NCBI GenBank assembly: GCA_964059195.1
Contig: CAXKWD010000007.1
Location: forward strand, 23,819,023 to 23,883,022
Direction: 5' to 3'
Source: Ectobius pallidus
Lineage: Eukaryota; Arthropoda; Insecta; Blattodea; Ectobiidae
Length of the DNA stretch: 64,000 nucleotides
How positions within the stretch are numbered: position 1 is the first letter of the stretch; every line of letters starts with the position of its first letter. Positions 52,531 through 64,000 of the stretch are shown piece after piece. The position numbers and the translations under genes are program-made. The notes beneath the pieces were generated by a model that searched no databases, had not been told where the DNA came from, and worked only from the letters and a program-made list of their open reading frames with translations.

Positions 52531-55500
52531 CGGCAACTTAGATATTTTAGTCGGTCCGCTTTTCTTTCCTGCCTGTACTCTCGTCTAAAGAGTAATCTGG
52601 TGTGAATAACAGGTGAACGTGTTATGGACACGTCTTTATGTATAGGCCTACCTTGAGTAATTAAGTATTTTAATAATTTACATACATATTACGTATTTTA
52701 ATAATTTTTTATGTATGAAAATAAGGCCTACTTTGATTACCTGTTTTTTTTACATTTTATTGTGTTACAGAAGTTACGACATATAATTATTTTTTACCAT
52801 TATAATTAATAATTCTTTATATTTCACGGACTCTCGTATTTGGTATAACAATTATATCAATTTTTTTTAAGTTAACTAATATTTCCACAGTTAAAGTTAA
52901 GTTCAAAATTCTTCTTCTTTTAGTTTCATTTGTCAAAATTAATGAGGGTATAAGGTGGTTTTAAAATTACATTTTCCTGTATTCTACCCTCATTGGATCA
53001 AAATGAAATTAATTAATTTCATAATATGTTTAGCGAAGGCTTTATTAATTATGGGTTTCGTAGGTTTATTGCCATTTAAAACAGACGGCTGTAAATACCA
53101 TACCGTTCACAAGAGCACCCAAGATAAGCCAGATGTAACTCTAGGGCCGAAGTTTGCACGTTACTGGTTCAATGAGTACTAGGATGGTGTCTGGGATTGT
53201 TCCTTGGTTGCTGTTGTTCTCGGTGTCTGCATGTAAAGCTGAAACCTCAAGCTCATTTCTCCAAATGAAAATGAGTTGTTTCTAATGATTAGAAATTAAC
53301 AACGTGGTTATTCCACAAGGAGTTGTAGGTAACAAAATTATCTCCGGAGAGTAAAATAAGGGGGCTGACGCACTAAACCTATCCACCGACAACAATCAAC
53401 CGACCGATATAACGAACCAATAGAGAGCAGTGGTATCAGTCACACAGCTTCCACCGTCAGCGATCAACAATGAGCGTGAGGGATCAACTGTCTGTGAAAT
53501 CAAGCGACAGTCTATGGCAAATGGCGGGTGAAGAAGATGGTAGCGCTGCGAAGCTTCGTATCCACCTGCATTTAACAATCGATGCTGGAAGATTTAACTT
53601 ACACAATAATGCCGTTTTGGGATCACATTTGAATGAAATAGAATTGCACAAATCGATTAATGCACTTAAAATTATACGCTCTTATGTAATTTAATTGTAC
53701 TAATACAAGTATACAATACGATCGAGTTGTCGCACCTAGCGATGGCCGATTGAACTGCAACAAACACACCTCTTTGCTCAACGAGTGAAATTACGAGTGA
53801 TCGATAACTCTAGATGGTTAGTGTGACAAGGAACAGAAGTATAGTCGTGAGAGCTTGATGGCAGTCGTTTGGTCTTGATCGATCGGAGCTCTGAGTGACA
53901 GGCCACTAAGTAACCAAGTAACCGTTAATATTATGCACTTTTCATCCAAGAAACAATGTTTCTCTGTCTGCTTTGTCCAAATTATTTTAGTTGCTTTGAG
54001 ATGGTATTTTAAATTATTATATTTGTTAGATAAATAATAGAGTAAACTAAGGAATATGTTGTTTCATTGCTTCCATGGCGTTCTATTTCGCACTGATAGG
54101 ATAAGACCCTGCCCTGAGACGCATTCTATAATTCAGGAGAATTCTGACGAAGCACGTTTTCTGACTTAGTTGCTCAGCCCTTCATTGCGATCGAAACAAG
54201 ATGTGGCAGTCACGTCCCTCAGTACACTTCGTGTCTCTGCTTACAAAAATAAATTTTAATATCGTAAGGTGTAGGCTATATCAAGTATTGCAACGCTGTA
54301 GGAATAAAAATAACTTTTCCACTAGGCAATCAGCAATGGACATCAGATATATTCTGGAAAAAAAAACATGTATGCCTACATCCTACCGGCAAATAAGACA
54401 CAGTGGTCCCTACTATACAGGCCTTGGGTTCTTTAATCGACATATTGAGCCATAAGCAGCAGTCAATTCTACCCTAGGATTGTTTCCTCATACAGAATAC
54501 TCATTTCTGTTACAGTGGTCGAACCCATTGACATAGGACCACAAATTGAATAGGCCAATTGATAGTCTCAGGGTCACATAATATTAAATCGACCCGCACT
54601 AACCTTGCTATTTTTAGTGCATTATCTCAAACAAACTTCATGTGCCTGAGTTTATTCAAGATCAGCCTATGCCTATGCCATCCATACTCCTTGTACAGTG
54701 ACATTATTTTTGCGATGTGCCGCTGAAGCGCCTTTACCGGCCGAGGACTTGATTCCAGGCCGCCGGACCGTGCGTTCTCGTCAGATCGCACAAATATTCT
54801 CTCTGTAGTTAACTGAAAAGCTGCTTCACAGGTTACGAGGTTAAAAATGCATGCTCAGATTTTACGCCATTCATGCACTTTGATATCAATTTTGTTATAG
54901 TTCTACTGTAAAATTATAACTCAAAGAGCTACTACATCACTACACAGGGCAAGTCTCAAGACTGTAGAGTCGGAGTAGTGAGGAACGCACAAAGGGTGTC
55001 ACTATGCTTGTATTGTGTGGAACAATTCAAGGATGAGAAGACTTGTATTTATGATACCCGCTACTGACAGTTCAAATTCTCGCCACGAATCTTTGAGATC
55101 TAATTTTACTGTATCAATAACTAACATATCGTAAAGAGAGGAGGATATACAAATGATTTGGTATGTAAAGTAACGTTCCTAGGATGGGGGCCCCCATTGA
55201 TGCCACACCCTAATATAAAAATTAATATCCCACCTCTTTTTTTACTCATCGGAATTTGTAGGCCTATATTAAATAAAAAATAGCGTATTTGATGTGTTAA
55301 AAAAAAGACACCAGTTACCACTGTTTTGGTATCAGGTTCATGAGTCGGCCGCGATAGGTAAAACTATTAAAAGACAATTTTAAGCGTGACTGTTACATAT
55401 TCTGAATTGATATAATCCAGATTTTCCAAATTTATTATCGGACTCTCCGACTCAAATTAAAACTGTTGTTTGTTACCATAAACTTTGTTTTGTCATATTT

Positions 55501-56266
55501 AGACATAACCTTTTTTTAATTTCATTACTTTTTAATTATGTACACTTTTGTATTTTGTTAATCACATAGCTTAATATTATTGGACTAATGTCTGTTTGTA
55601 TTTAATAAATAAATACAATAAATAATGCATGAGTTCGCTCCCTTCATCTATTAATTTTCCGTACAGATTAGCTCATGGAGACGATCAGAAAGACAAAAAA
55701 GCTAGCCACAGAAAAAGTGAAAAATAGCCGTGTTGGGGGGAGGGGGCCTCAAAAATAAATCCGCCCCGGAACCCAACTGGTCAAGTTACGCCATTGGGTA
55801 TGTAGGCCTACCTTACAAATTCGAAGACTTTCGTTACAAGGTGGACGCGAGCAATTGCTTGACAAATAACTTTTTTTTACTTAATAATGTAAAGTGTCCC
55901 TAAGGCATATAGATGGAACAAAGTATAGACGTGAATTCGGATTGTGATAGCAGGGTCAAAGTACTGCGCTCACTTTGAAAACTGATCATGGATTTAATTA
56001 CGTAGAAGCTATAATTGCATTTATATAACACCCAGATTTATTACTTTTCACTGTCGCTGTATACAGTTATATAACATATATTCAGTGGCGTGTACAAGAG
56101 TAATTCGAGTTTAATTAGAGAAAGTATTTTAAGTAAGGTAGCTGAGCAGTAAATCCATAGTAAGTTATTTATATTTCACACAAACATCAGTCATGTGGTA
56201 TAGTTCACTGATGTTCGCTCACTTGCATATACCAGAGGCGATTGATACTAAAACAACTCCGTTAAA
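52531..56266. other. 3.7 kb without recognisable gene
   Basis: Mostly AT-rich. The segment 53340-53900 is less AT-rich and holds an open frame (53470-53694) described separately. A poly-G/A run occurs at 55735-55747. Nothing else is supported. Confidence 0.5.
53470..53694 (+). CDS. Hypothetical short frame, possible first exon
   Basis: A 74-codon frame whose ATG sits in a good insect context (ATCAACAATGAGC). The first ~35 residues are hydrophilic with S/D/E (MSVRDQLSVKSSDSLWQMAG, then E-E-D-G-S-A-A-K), unlike the low-complexity AT frames around it, and the local GC content is raised. A GATG|GTAGCG donor-like site occurs within it (about 53539-53545). I recognise no family. Chance occurrence remains likely. 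Confidence 0.18.
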   Translation: MSVRDQLSVKSSDSLWQMAGEEDGSAAKLRIHLHLTIDAGRFNLHNNAVLGSHLNEIELHKSINALKIIRSYVI

Positions 56267-56440
56267 CCGAGCGAGGTGGCCAACATGGTAATGTCTTGGA
56301 CTCGCATTCGGGAGGTCCCAGGTTCAAATCCCGTAGCCGGCTAATTTGACAAAGGTTTCCCCAGTCGGAAAGGCAAATGCCGAATTGGATATTTACATGC
56401 AATGGATCATACTCATCATTTCATCCTGTATCATATCTAT
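56267..56440 (+). mobile_element. tRNA-derived SINE (family 3), best copy
   Basis: The head CCGAGCGAGGTGGCCAACAT has a leucine/serine-type A-box layout, followed by GGACTCGCATTCGGGAGGTC and a B-box GGTTCAAATCC. The body continues GGTTTCCCCAGTCGGAAAGG and GCAAATGCCGAATTGG. Unlike the copies at 18259 and 27661, it lies outside a foldback element. Confidence 0.72.
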
Positions 56441-56618
56441 TTAAATTAATATCAGTTGAAATTTACTCCATTAAATATACCGACAATAGAAACAATTGAC
56501 AAGCAAGTTCCATGGCCTACCTTATTGTACAAACACAGTTACCGAACTCCTGATATAGCCTCGAGACTAAAAGGAGTATAAACACAGCTGAAAAAAATAT
56601 ATAGTTTATATATATATA

Positions 56619-57208
56619 CTAGCATGTGCCCGCGGCTTTGCCCGCGATAATTATTTCAAAAATTAAAAATTAAGAGCATAATAGTTAAATCATTATATTT
56701 ATTAACACCTAAATCACGTGGACTACATACCACGATTAGATAGCGTCGCCTGGTAAAAGCGACCTCAGATTCGAGTTCCTTGGTCCAGAAAACCCCTGTA
56801 TAGTGAGTTTCGTCCAAATAAAACAATGTTTGACCATATTAGAGCTTACAACATTCAAGAGATCGCGAAAGTTTTATTTCAAGGTATGACAAAAATAGAC
56901 AAAGCCAACTGTAATTGTCAAACTTCCATTTAATTTAATTCCAAACCCATCTGAAACCCACAGGCAACAATATGTTTTAATGTCAAATGTGATTCGGATT
57001 CGATAATTCTGTGTAAGAAGGGATTAAGTATTCTCAAAAACATTTGATTTTTGGCATTTAAAATCAGAATTTTTCAAAATCCTTTCTTAGTGAGCACCTA
57101 CATTATGAAACGAAGATACTACCAAAATTCCAAGTCTCTACCTGTTATAGTTTAGGCTCTACGTTGATTCCTGTCAGTCAGGACAAAGCCTTTTATATAT
57201 AGAAGAGA
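56619..57208 (-). mobile_element. Non-autonomous Helitron (minus)
   Basis: Minus 5' end TCTCTTCTATATATAAAAGG at 57208, and 3' end with hairpin CGCGG-GCAAAG-CCGCG, GGCACATG and CTAG (plus 56619-56622), followed by T. Its 5' half matches 15332-15540 and its 3' half matches the 715-1988 pair, so it links the two Helitron subfamilies. No coding. Confidence 0.85.
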
Positions 57209-58082
57209 TAAACTCCGAGACATGGTCACTAGTAATGTGGCAGGTATCTTTTAAATTACAGATAAATGTACGACAGATAAAGAACATGAAAATGAGCTGA
57301 TTTATGTCACATTTACCGAATTATTGGGATAAATTAGAAGAAACAGTCCAATATTAATCGATTTACCATGCTGAGAACCAAAATCGTTTGCTGGATGTTC
57401 TTACATAGACAATAATGAAGAACCCGCTGGTAAAAATTGTATAATTCCCAAAAGACTTTCTAATCCTGAAATAATATATAACTTACGTTACATGTTTTAT
57501 ATAAATATCTACCTCTTTGAACACTGAAAGGTTATAGCGTCTTATCAACATTTGCAACTTTAAAAATTCATTAAACTTGACTTCTCTTCAATACACGATT
57601 ATGATAAATATCCTTGTTCTCAACATTCAGTCCAAAACGTAGGTCATCAGTAATAATTACTAAATTATTACAGTACTATATGTTAAAATTTCTATTCGAC
57701 GTTGTGACAGTACAACACCTGAAATTTATGTAGCAAATTGCTTCATACACTAATACCAAAAGGGATCAGTCAGTAATTATGTTAGGTGTATTGACAGTTT
57801 AGCGATAATAATGATGATACACATTAATCGAAATATAGCACTGTGATTGGTCAATTTGAAATTAATTCTTGCACGTCATTGTTTGAGATAAACACTTTTG
57901 CTTACTCTCTGTTTATTACCTTTTATCATTTCTTCTTTTACGCTCTGTTTTTTTTTCAGTATGTATAATGATTTGCATTTATTCCAAATGCAGCCTTATC
58001 AAACCCCATTGGTGATATATTTTCGGTCCATTAAGCCAATGAGAAATTATCGCAACACGAAATCCATAGCAACGCCTAATAC
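57209..58082. other. No gene seen
   Basis: AT-rich sequence without supported features. Confidence 0.5.
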
Positions 58083-60985
58083 GAGTATTCATATTCATAT
58101 TCATATTCATATTTATTGTCATTGGACATTACAAAGAATGTATTGACATTGTCTTTTCTAATCCTAATTACATTTATTCCTTATTCAATATGTTATTAAA
58201 ACTCTAAAATAATAACATTAAAATACAATATCATCCTTACAAGATTCAAACTCTTCTCTACTATAAAACGCATGATTTGTAAGCCATTCTTGCACAACTG
58301 ATTTAAATCTATGAAGACTTATGTCTGTGTTTGGTGGGAGCTTATTAAAAAGTTTCATACCTATATATTTAAAACTGTTCTGTACTTTAGTCAGTCTAGT
58401 AAAATCTTCATTCAGAAGACTTTTTTGTCTTGTGTTATATATATGTACATCAAATCTTAGGTTAAAATCTAAAATGTTTTCTTTAATATATACAAGAGAC
58501 TGCAATATATATACACTAGGTAGAGTAATAATCTTTAATTTCTTAAAATGCTCCCTGCAAGACTCTCTTAGGCTAATGCCGGTTATACATCTAACTGCCT
58601 TCTTTTGCCAAATAAAAACTTGTTCCGAACTTTTGGAATTTCCCCAGAGTAGTACACCATATGTTAAATGAGAATGAAAATACGCATAATAAGCCTGTAG
58701 TATAAAATTAGTTTGTGTGTTTTGTTTCAATTTTCTTAACAGATATATAATTCTAGACAGCTTGGTACATAGGTGTTCACAGTGGATGGCCCAGTTTAAT
58801 TTTGTGTCCAAGAATATACCCAATAGTTTAACACTTTTTATTTCTCTGTCACTAAGACCAAATGTAATATATTCAGTTTTATCCTTATTAACGGCTAATT
58901 TATTTACTTGAAGCCATCGTTGAGACTTATCTAGATTTTCGCTATTAATATTTTCAACCACTTTGATATCATTGTCTGAGGATAGAATAGTCGTATCATC
59001 TGCATAAAGGATACACTTATTAGGCATATAAGATGGTAAATCATTTACATAAAATAAAAATAGCAAAGGGCCCAATACAGAGCCTTGGGGTTCACCACTG
59101 GTAATTTTCAGCATATCAGATATCTTAGTACCAAGCTTTACACACTGATATCTATTTGATAAATAAGAGCTTAGAAGAGCTAATGCTGAGCCAGTTATTC
59201 CATAATACGTAAGTTTTTCAATTAGGATTGAATGTGATACAGTATCGAATGCTTTGGTGAGATCGAGGATAGTGGCGCCAGTTATGGTTTTCGTTTCGTA
59301 TCCTTCTAAAATAAATGAAACAATATCTTTAATAGCATCTATTGTTGAGAGTCCCTTTCGGAATCCATATTGTGAAGGAGTGAAGAACTTATTAGATTCA
59401 AAATAATTAGTAATTTGATGTGCAATTAAACTTTCTATAATTTTAGATATTACAGGTACAAGTGAAACAGGTCTATAGTTATTTAAGCAGGATTTGTCTC
59501 CCTTTTTGTAAATAGGAACTGTAATAGTTTTCTTCAGGCAACTTGGAAAGATGGCTTCTCTCATCATCCAATTAATTAAGTACATTAAAGGGTACATTAT
59601 AACATCAATAATCCTCTTGATTATATAATTAGAGAATCCGTAAATATCCTCTGACCTAGAATTACTCAGTTTATTTACTACCCTTTGTATATCCCTGGCA
59701 ATTACTTCTTTCCACATAAAATATTCAGCTTCCAAGTTAACGTGTTTCAGAGTAAGAAATGCCTTGACAGTATCTAAATCTGGCATTGTATCATTAGGCC
59801 TAATTGTATTACAAATATTAACAAAATATTCATTAAAATCTTGAGCAGTAATTTCCATTTTACTCTCCTTATTTTTATTTTCCGGTAATTCAGCTTTTAT
59901 GATTGTCCAAGCTGCTCTGGTTCTGTTATTAGATTTCAATATAAAGTCTTCATTAGCTCTGAGTTTTGCTGACTTCACTTCAGACCTATAGATTATTTTC
60001 AGTTTAGAGTACAATACCTTATATTCTTCACTTGTTTTAGATTTTGCAAAAAACAATGTGAGAAGAGATCTCAATTTTTGTAAATATGGCGTAAACCATT
60101 TCACTAACCTTCTCTTTCTGTTGTGTGAGTTACTTTTCCTTCTTGTAACAGGACATGAGTAATTAAAAACATCAGTTATAACATCCAAAAATGTTTTAAA
60201 AGCACTCTCTATTGATAGTTCAACTATAAATAATGAATACCAATCAATCAGAGATAAGATACAACGCAAATTATTTATGCATTCTTCATTTAAAATTCTA
60301 AAAGTAATCGTTTCAGCTGATGGTTGCTGAGAATTGAAGTTACCAATAATAAGTTTCATCCATATGCCTAAGTGATCTGACAAATGGGGTTGAAAAATAT
60401 CGAAATTAACATTATTTCTGTGTTCGTTAGTAATAATATTATCCAGGCCCCTATTATATCTAGTAGGTTTGTCATTCAAACAATAAAAGTTATAAGACCG
60501 GAGCATATTAAGAAATGACAATATTTTTGTGTCTGTGCTACGGGGATCGATATTTATATCACCCACAATAAAAATGTTGTAGCCTCTAAATTGTGTTGTG
60601 AAACTAATAAAATTCTCCATATACCTTATATATATATCTAGATCTGAATCAGGTGTACGATATACGGTAGCTATAATAATCTTAATATCATTCAAAGCAA
60701 TTGCAGCAATTTCGAAGTATTTCTCTGTGCAAAATTCCTTAACATCAATTACCCTGTAATATATGTTCATATTATTCTTTATATATATATTGCAACACCA
60801 CCGCACTTGTTGCTTGACATACAAAAACTACTTGCAATTTCGTACCCATTTGGAACATAATATTTCAATTCATTCTCAGCAAGCCAATGTTCATTGATGC
60901 AGAGAATACCACATTTAGTAATATCTAAGAGCGCTGTTAGTTCATTTAATTTATTTCTGAGCGATTGTATGTTAATCACAACTAT
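58083..60985 (-). mobile_element. CR1/Jockey-lineage LINE, nearly complete ORF2
   Basis: Minus-strand element with endonuclease, RT and C-terminal domain in one almost intact frame, a ~100-bp 3' UTR, and a terminal short tandem (ATTCAT on plus, four units, 58084-58112), the usual 3' signature of this group. I could not find a clear ORF1 upstream of 60985; a short frame near 61000-61050 could be its end. The element looks young. Confidence 0.82.
58218..60979 (-). CDS. LINE endonuclease-reverse transcriptase (one dinucleotide indel)
   Basis: The main uninterrupted frame runs 60824-58218 (868 codons). The first 66 codons of the endonuclease (NIQSLRNKLNELTALLD, then INEHWL) lie at 60979-60779 in another frame, and the switch falls in a TATATATA run near 60780-60790, so one TA indel separates the two. 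Motifs: VGDINID (~87-93) and LSDHLGIW (~148) of the endonuclease; RT blocks NNYRPVSLVPVISKIIE, GFRKGLSTIDAI, LDLTKAFDTV, GEPQGSVLGPLLF and the catalytic YADD at 607-610 (plus 58995-59006); C-terminal YNTRQKSLLNEDF and FKYIGMKLFNKLPP. It nicks DNA and reverse-transcribes its own RNA in the nucleus. All catalytic residues I can check are present. A sequencing or polymorphic indel would leave it active. Confidence 0.85.
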
Positions 60986-63370
60986 TATATGAAGCCTGCA
61001 TATCTAAGATGCTCCTCCAAGCGTGTTCTACAAACCTTCTTATATTAACTTGCAACTTAACACTAGAAGAACCTAGGGTCAAATCGACGACTTTTAAATC
61101 TTTCGTTAGCCAAACATATTCAATATTCTACGTGTTTTCATAAATTTGATGGTTTGACATAATTATTGTAATGTTCCAATACTAAGTCTGAAAAGATACT
61201 ACTTAGAAGAAAGAGGATCCCTACTAGGCTATATCTAACATTTCTATAATAAATTATATTATTTTTAATGTTTTATTGCAATTCAGGGTAATGATATGTT
61301 TTCTATGAATTATATATTGAATGGCTTTTCATATAGGCTACTGTAGTCCACCTCTTCGGCCATTTAACCAAGGTGTCAGTGCAAATGTTTTTCTAGACTT
61401 CTGGAACCACATCTACGTAAAGGAAATGTCACCACCGGACATTACTAAGTCTTGTACATCATGACTGTGAAGAAATCATCTACCAGTATTGTAGCTACAC
61501 TAAACCCCAGCCGATAGGAGATATAGTGCGTTGGATTATTTAAGTATTTAAAAAGTTCCCATACTTAAAATTACTAACATTGCTAAAAAAATCTTAAGTT
61601 ACAAGTAGAAATAAGCTTATAAAATTTATTCAATCTAATGCATGAGTCATTTTACAATATCCCAATTTTTCGCTTTTCATGTTGGCTATTCGTGCTTGTC
61701 ATTCCTCTCTAACACATAATGTGTAATATATTTGTTTTTTTCTTGATTTATATTATTTAATATTTTCCTTGTTTGTGTGTGTATTTGTGTACGCCATGTG
61801 TGTGTGTGCATTGTAAAGTAGAGTCGCTTTGCCCTGAATTGTTGGTATTGTAATTCCAGTGGTCACTGTTTTCTGTTGCTGTGCTGAGCTGTGCCCGAGC
61901 ACGAGTTTTTGCTCATTCGGGCATCAGTAATGAATGTATGTTAAAAATATATATATATACTAAAAATATACTAAATACATATTTTTCTGCGATAGCTTCA
62001 ATCGTTTAACAGAAATAGGAAGCTAGAATATCAAATCATCATTTTTGAAAGAGGAACAATCTTTATATCCTTCCGGTTTTGAATCAACAAAATTAATAAA
62101 CGCCATTCCAGACACTGAATCATTAAAATGAAAGACATTTCCTTCTGAGAAATATATACAAAACATTAAATTGAGGATTCTTTGCAAAATATTGCCAAAA
62201 TGTCATATTTAAAACAAAAAAAATTATGGAAGTAATAATATTTTGAATGTGAAGGAATTATATGAAGAAGTCTGAGCAAAAGTGTACAAAGTATGATTGA
62301 ACTCCAAATCAAATGGGTTTCTTAGCACGTTCAATGTTTAACGATTTTATCGATACTCCATAGGACCGAATACTTTAGTTGGTAATATTCAGTATTTTAA
62401 GCTTTATGTGAACATCATACTTAGATTTAAATAGAATAAAGGAGTTTTCAAGTGGATAAAATATATTGGATATGATTTAATGGTGGTTCGAGCGCACACT
62501 TTTAAATACGATACGATTTTCTGCAGTTAGCAATCCCTTAGGGCTCTATAAATTTGGTAATATGTTAATCAAGCCCTTAGTCCTTTTTTTAAAATAGTAA
62601 ATGTAATTTTTTAACAAAGCTTCAGTCATCTTTTCCATTGGTCTATAATATTTCCCACATTATACGTAACTTATTGGAAATCAATGTTTAATGAGATTCA
62701 TCAACAACTCATTGCCCACATATCCATTAAACACTTTCACCAACATAAAGTTACGGCAGTATACACCACTAAATACCTAATAAAGATAAGTTCAATCGCT
62801 GTAAATAATATAATTTTGTAGTAAATAATGATACCCGTAATGATAGTTACGTGGGTTATTACAAAACGATTATAGAGAAACCTTAATTGAATCTATAATC
62901 AAGTATCAAAGTAACCACAAGTCTTTGTACCATACGTAACACATTACACTAGATTGAGTGATTACATAGAACAGTGCTTCTGCTGTTTCAACAGCGCCCA
63001 TCAAGTTTCTTCGTGTGAAATCTCTGTAAGCCTATGTGTTAATATTATTTGGAGTAGGTATATGATAAGTTCATTATAATTTGTGCAACTGTGATATTAT
63101 CAAACACGTATTTTATAGACAGGAAATGTTCAGCTCTTCAATCACAAAGTTAGGACAGTAGATAAAGTAGTTACCGGGTTGACTATAGAAATTACACAGT
63201 TGATTAATATTTGTACTTCCAAGTATTTATTACCTCTGGTAATTTAAACTTTATACTAGGCTAAGTGTAACAAAATTAATACGAAGTGTAGTAGAAAAAA
63301 TACAATAAAAGTAATAAGCTTATATGAAATTAGGTAAACTTAGGCTATATAACAAAGTGCCAGAATGATT
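60986..63370. other. 2.4 kb without recognisable gene
   Basis: AT-rich. GT-rich run at about 61771-61812 and a short (TA)n at 61950-61960. No supported coding. Confidence 0.5.
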
Positions 63371-64000
63371 GTTTCATTTCATTTCATTTCAATTTATTCA
63401 CCAGAAGAATATTGTTACAAAATTCATGGTTTCGTCACTTAAGTCTAATACAATATATGATACAACTTGTTAACACTGAGATATAAAATACTTATATTAG
63501 GATTAAGAGGAAATCTCTCCTTCAAAAAGCATAATTAAGCATAACTAAATTGGTAAGTCTACCATCTGTATATCAAGAAATTCATGGACAGAAAAGGGTT
63601 GATACAATAACAGGATTTTTTAACTTTATTTTTAAAAGCATTGTTAGAAAGAGCTTTAAACCCATCGGGTAACTTATTATAAATATTTATTCCTTGATAT
63701 GTTATACTATTTAGGCATTTTGTGAGCCTATGTTTATTTAGATGAAGATGATTAGCTATTCTGGTATTATGAGTATGATATTCTGAGTTTTTTGTGAAAG
63801 ATTCTTTAATCTTATGTACGAAACATACAGTTTCTAAAATATAGATACTGGGTACTGGTAAAATTTTCAACTTTTTAAAAACTTCTCTTCTAGGAGTGCG
63901 GACTGGCACTTTCAACATAATTTTTGCTATTTTCTTTTGTAATTTGAAAATGGTTGTTATTTTTGATGATGTACCCCAGATACAGATACCATAAGTAATT
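63371..64000 (-). mobile_element. LINE 3' end, running off the window
   Basis: On the minus strand the sequence enters at 64000 in the C-terminal domain and ends in a 3' UTR with an (ATTTC)n tail on plus (63371-63391). It belongs to the same broad lineage as the element at 58083-60985 but a different family. Confidence 0.78.
63559..64000 (-). CDS. LINE polyprotein C-terminus (partial)
   Basis: The frame is open from the window edge (I-T-Y-G-I-C-I-W-G-T-S-S-K) through KLQKKIAKIMLKVPV, the block VFKKLKILPVPSIYILETV, YHTHNTRIANHLHL and the ITYQGINIYNKLPDGFK block, to the stop at 63559. The order is the same as in residues ~720-860 of the 58218 gene (ITLPSVYILQSLVYIKE, YNTRQ, FNKLPP). The RT domain lies beyond the window. 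No interruption is seen in the visible part. Confidence 0.78.
   Translation of the reverse strand, partial: ITYGICIWGTSSKITTIFKLQKKIAKIMLKVPVRTPRREVFKKLKILPVPSIYILETVCFVHKIKESFTKNSEYHTHNTRIANHLHLNKHRLTKCLNSITYQGINIYNKLPDGFKALSNNAFKNKVKKSCYCINPFLSMNFLIYRW

Noticed and set aside
63346..63370. AAAGTGCCAGAATG as a solo foldback terminal repeat
   Set aside because: Only about 14 bases match the ends at 17851; too short to support an element.

Overview
This is animal nuclear DNA, almost certainly from an insect with a large, repeat-rich genome. I infer this from the lack of prokaryotic gene packing, the AT-rich non-coding background, tRNA-derived SINEs, insect-type Helitrons, mariner relatives and several LINE lineages. 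The recurrent word 'taggcctat' and the mix of elements suggest Blattodea (cockroach or termite), but that is an impression, not a proof. I recognise no complete host gene. Two short open frames (25723-25983 and 53470-53694) are the only weak host-exon candidates.

Layout. 1-12 kb: two head-to-tail non-autonomous Helitrons (715-1988), more Helitron 3' ends, a composite repeat holding two 74-nt tRNA-like cloverleaves in opposite orientation (4378-4767), a TIR-like element, an A-rich block, two different tRNA-derived SINEs and LINE tails. 12-18 kb: three Helitrons, two abutting exactly. Two of the three carry copies, both broken, of an IS630/Tc1-type DDE transposase gene. 18-28 kb: two foldback-like elements with internal ~130-160 bp repeats, a perfect 69-bp palindrome, a 5'-truncated RTE-type LINE that has lost its catalytic RT motif, and a TIR element flanked by TA. 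31-40 kb: the most interesting part. Two copies of an unfamiliar gene family (three CxxC pairs, then candidate acidic residues D, D and E) each sit inside a ~2.3 kb element with perfect 12-13 bp inverted termini starting CACAGGTC and 3-bp target duplications. One copy interrupts a LINE reading frame, and removing it restores that frame exactly. 41-45 kb: SINE copies, a mariner-family element with long inverted ends, and a pogo/Tigger-like MITE. 45-51 kb: a very young Gypsy-type LTR retrotransposon (776-bp LTRs that look identical, TSD CTAC) with intact gag, protease and a canonical -1 frameshift heptamer, but with most of pol deleted. 52-64 kb: sparse sequence, a SINE, a minus-strand Helitron, a nearly complete LINE with an 868-codon EN-RT frame, and the 3' end of a second LINE running off the window.

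How the parts work together: the window is a stack of nested and tandem insertions, not an operon or gene neighbourhood. The likely active or recently active parts are the LTR element (needs pol from elsewhere), the LINE at 58-61 kb (one dinucleotide indel from intact), and the CACAG element family (two copies, each with frameshifts but complete ends). All coordinates of element ends come from reading termini and target duplications by eye; no alignment or database search was run.
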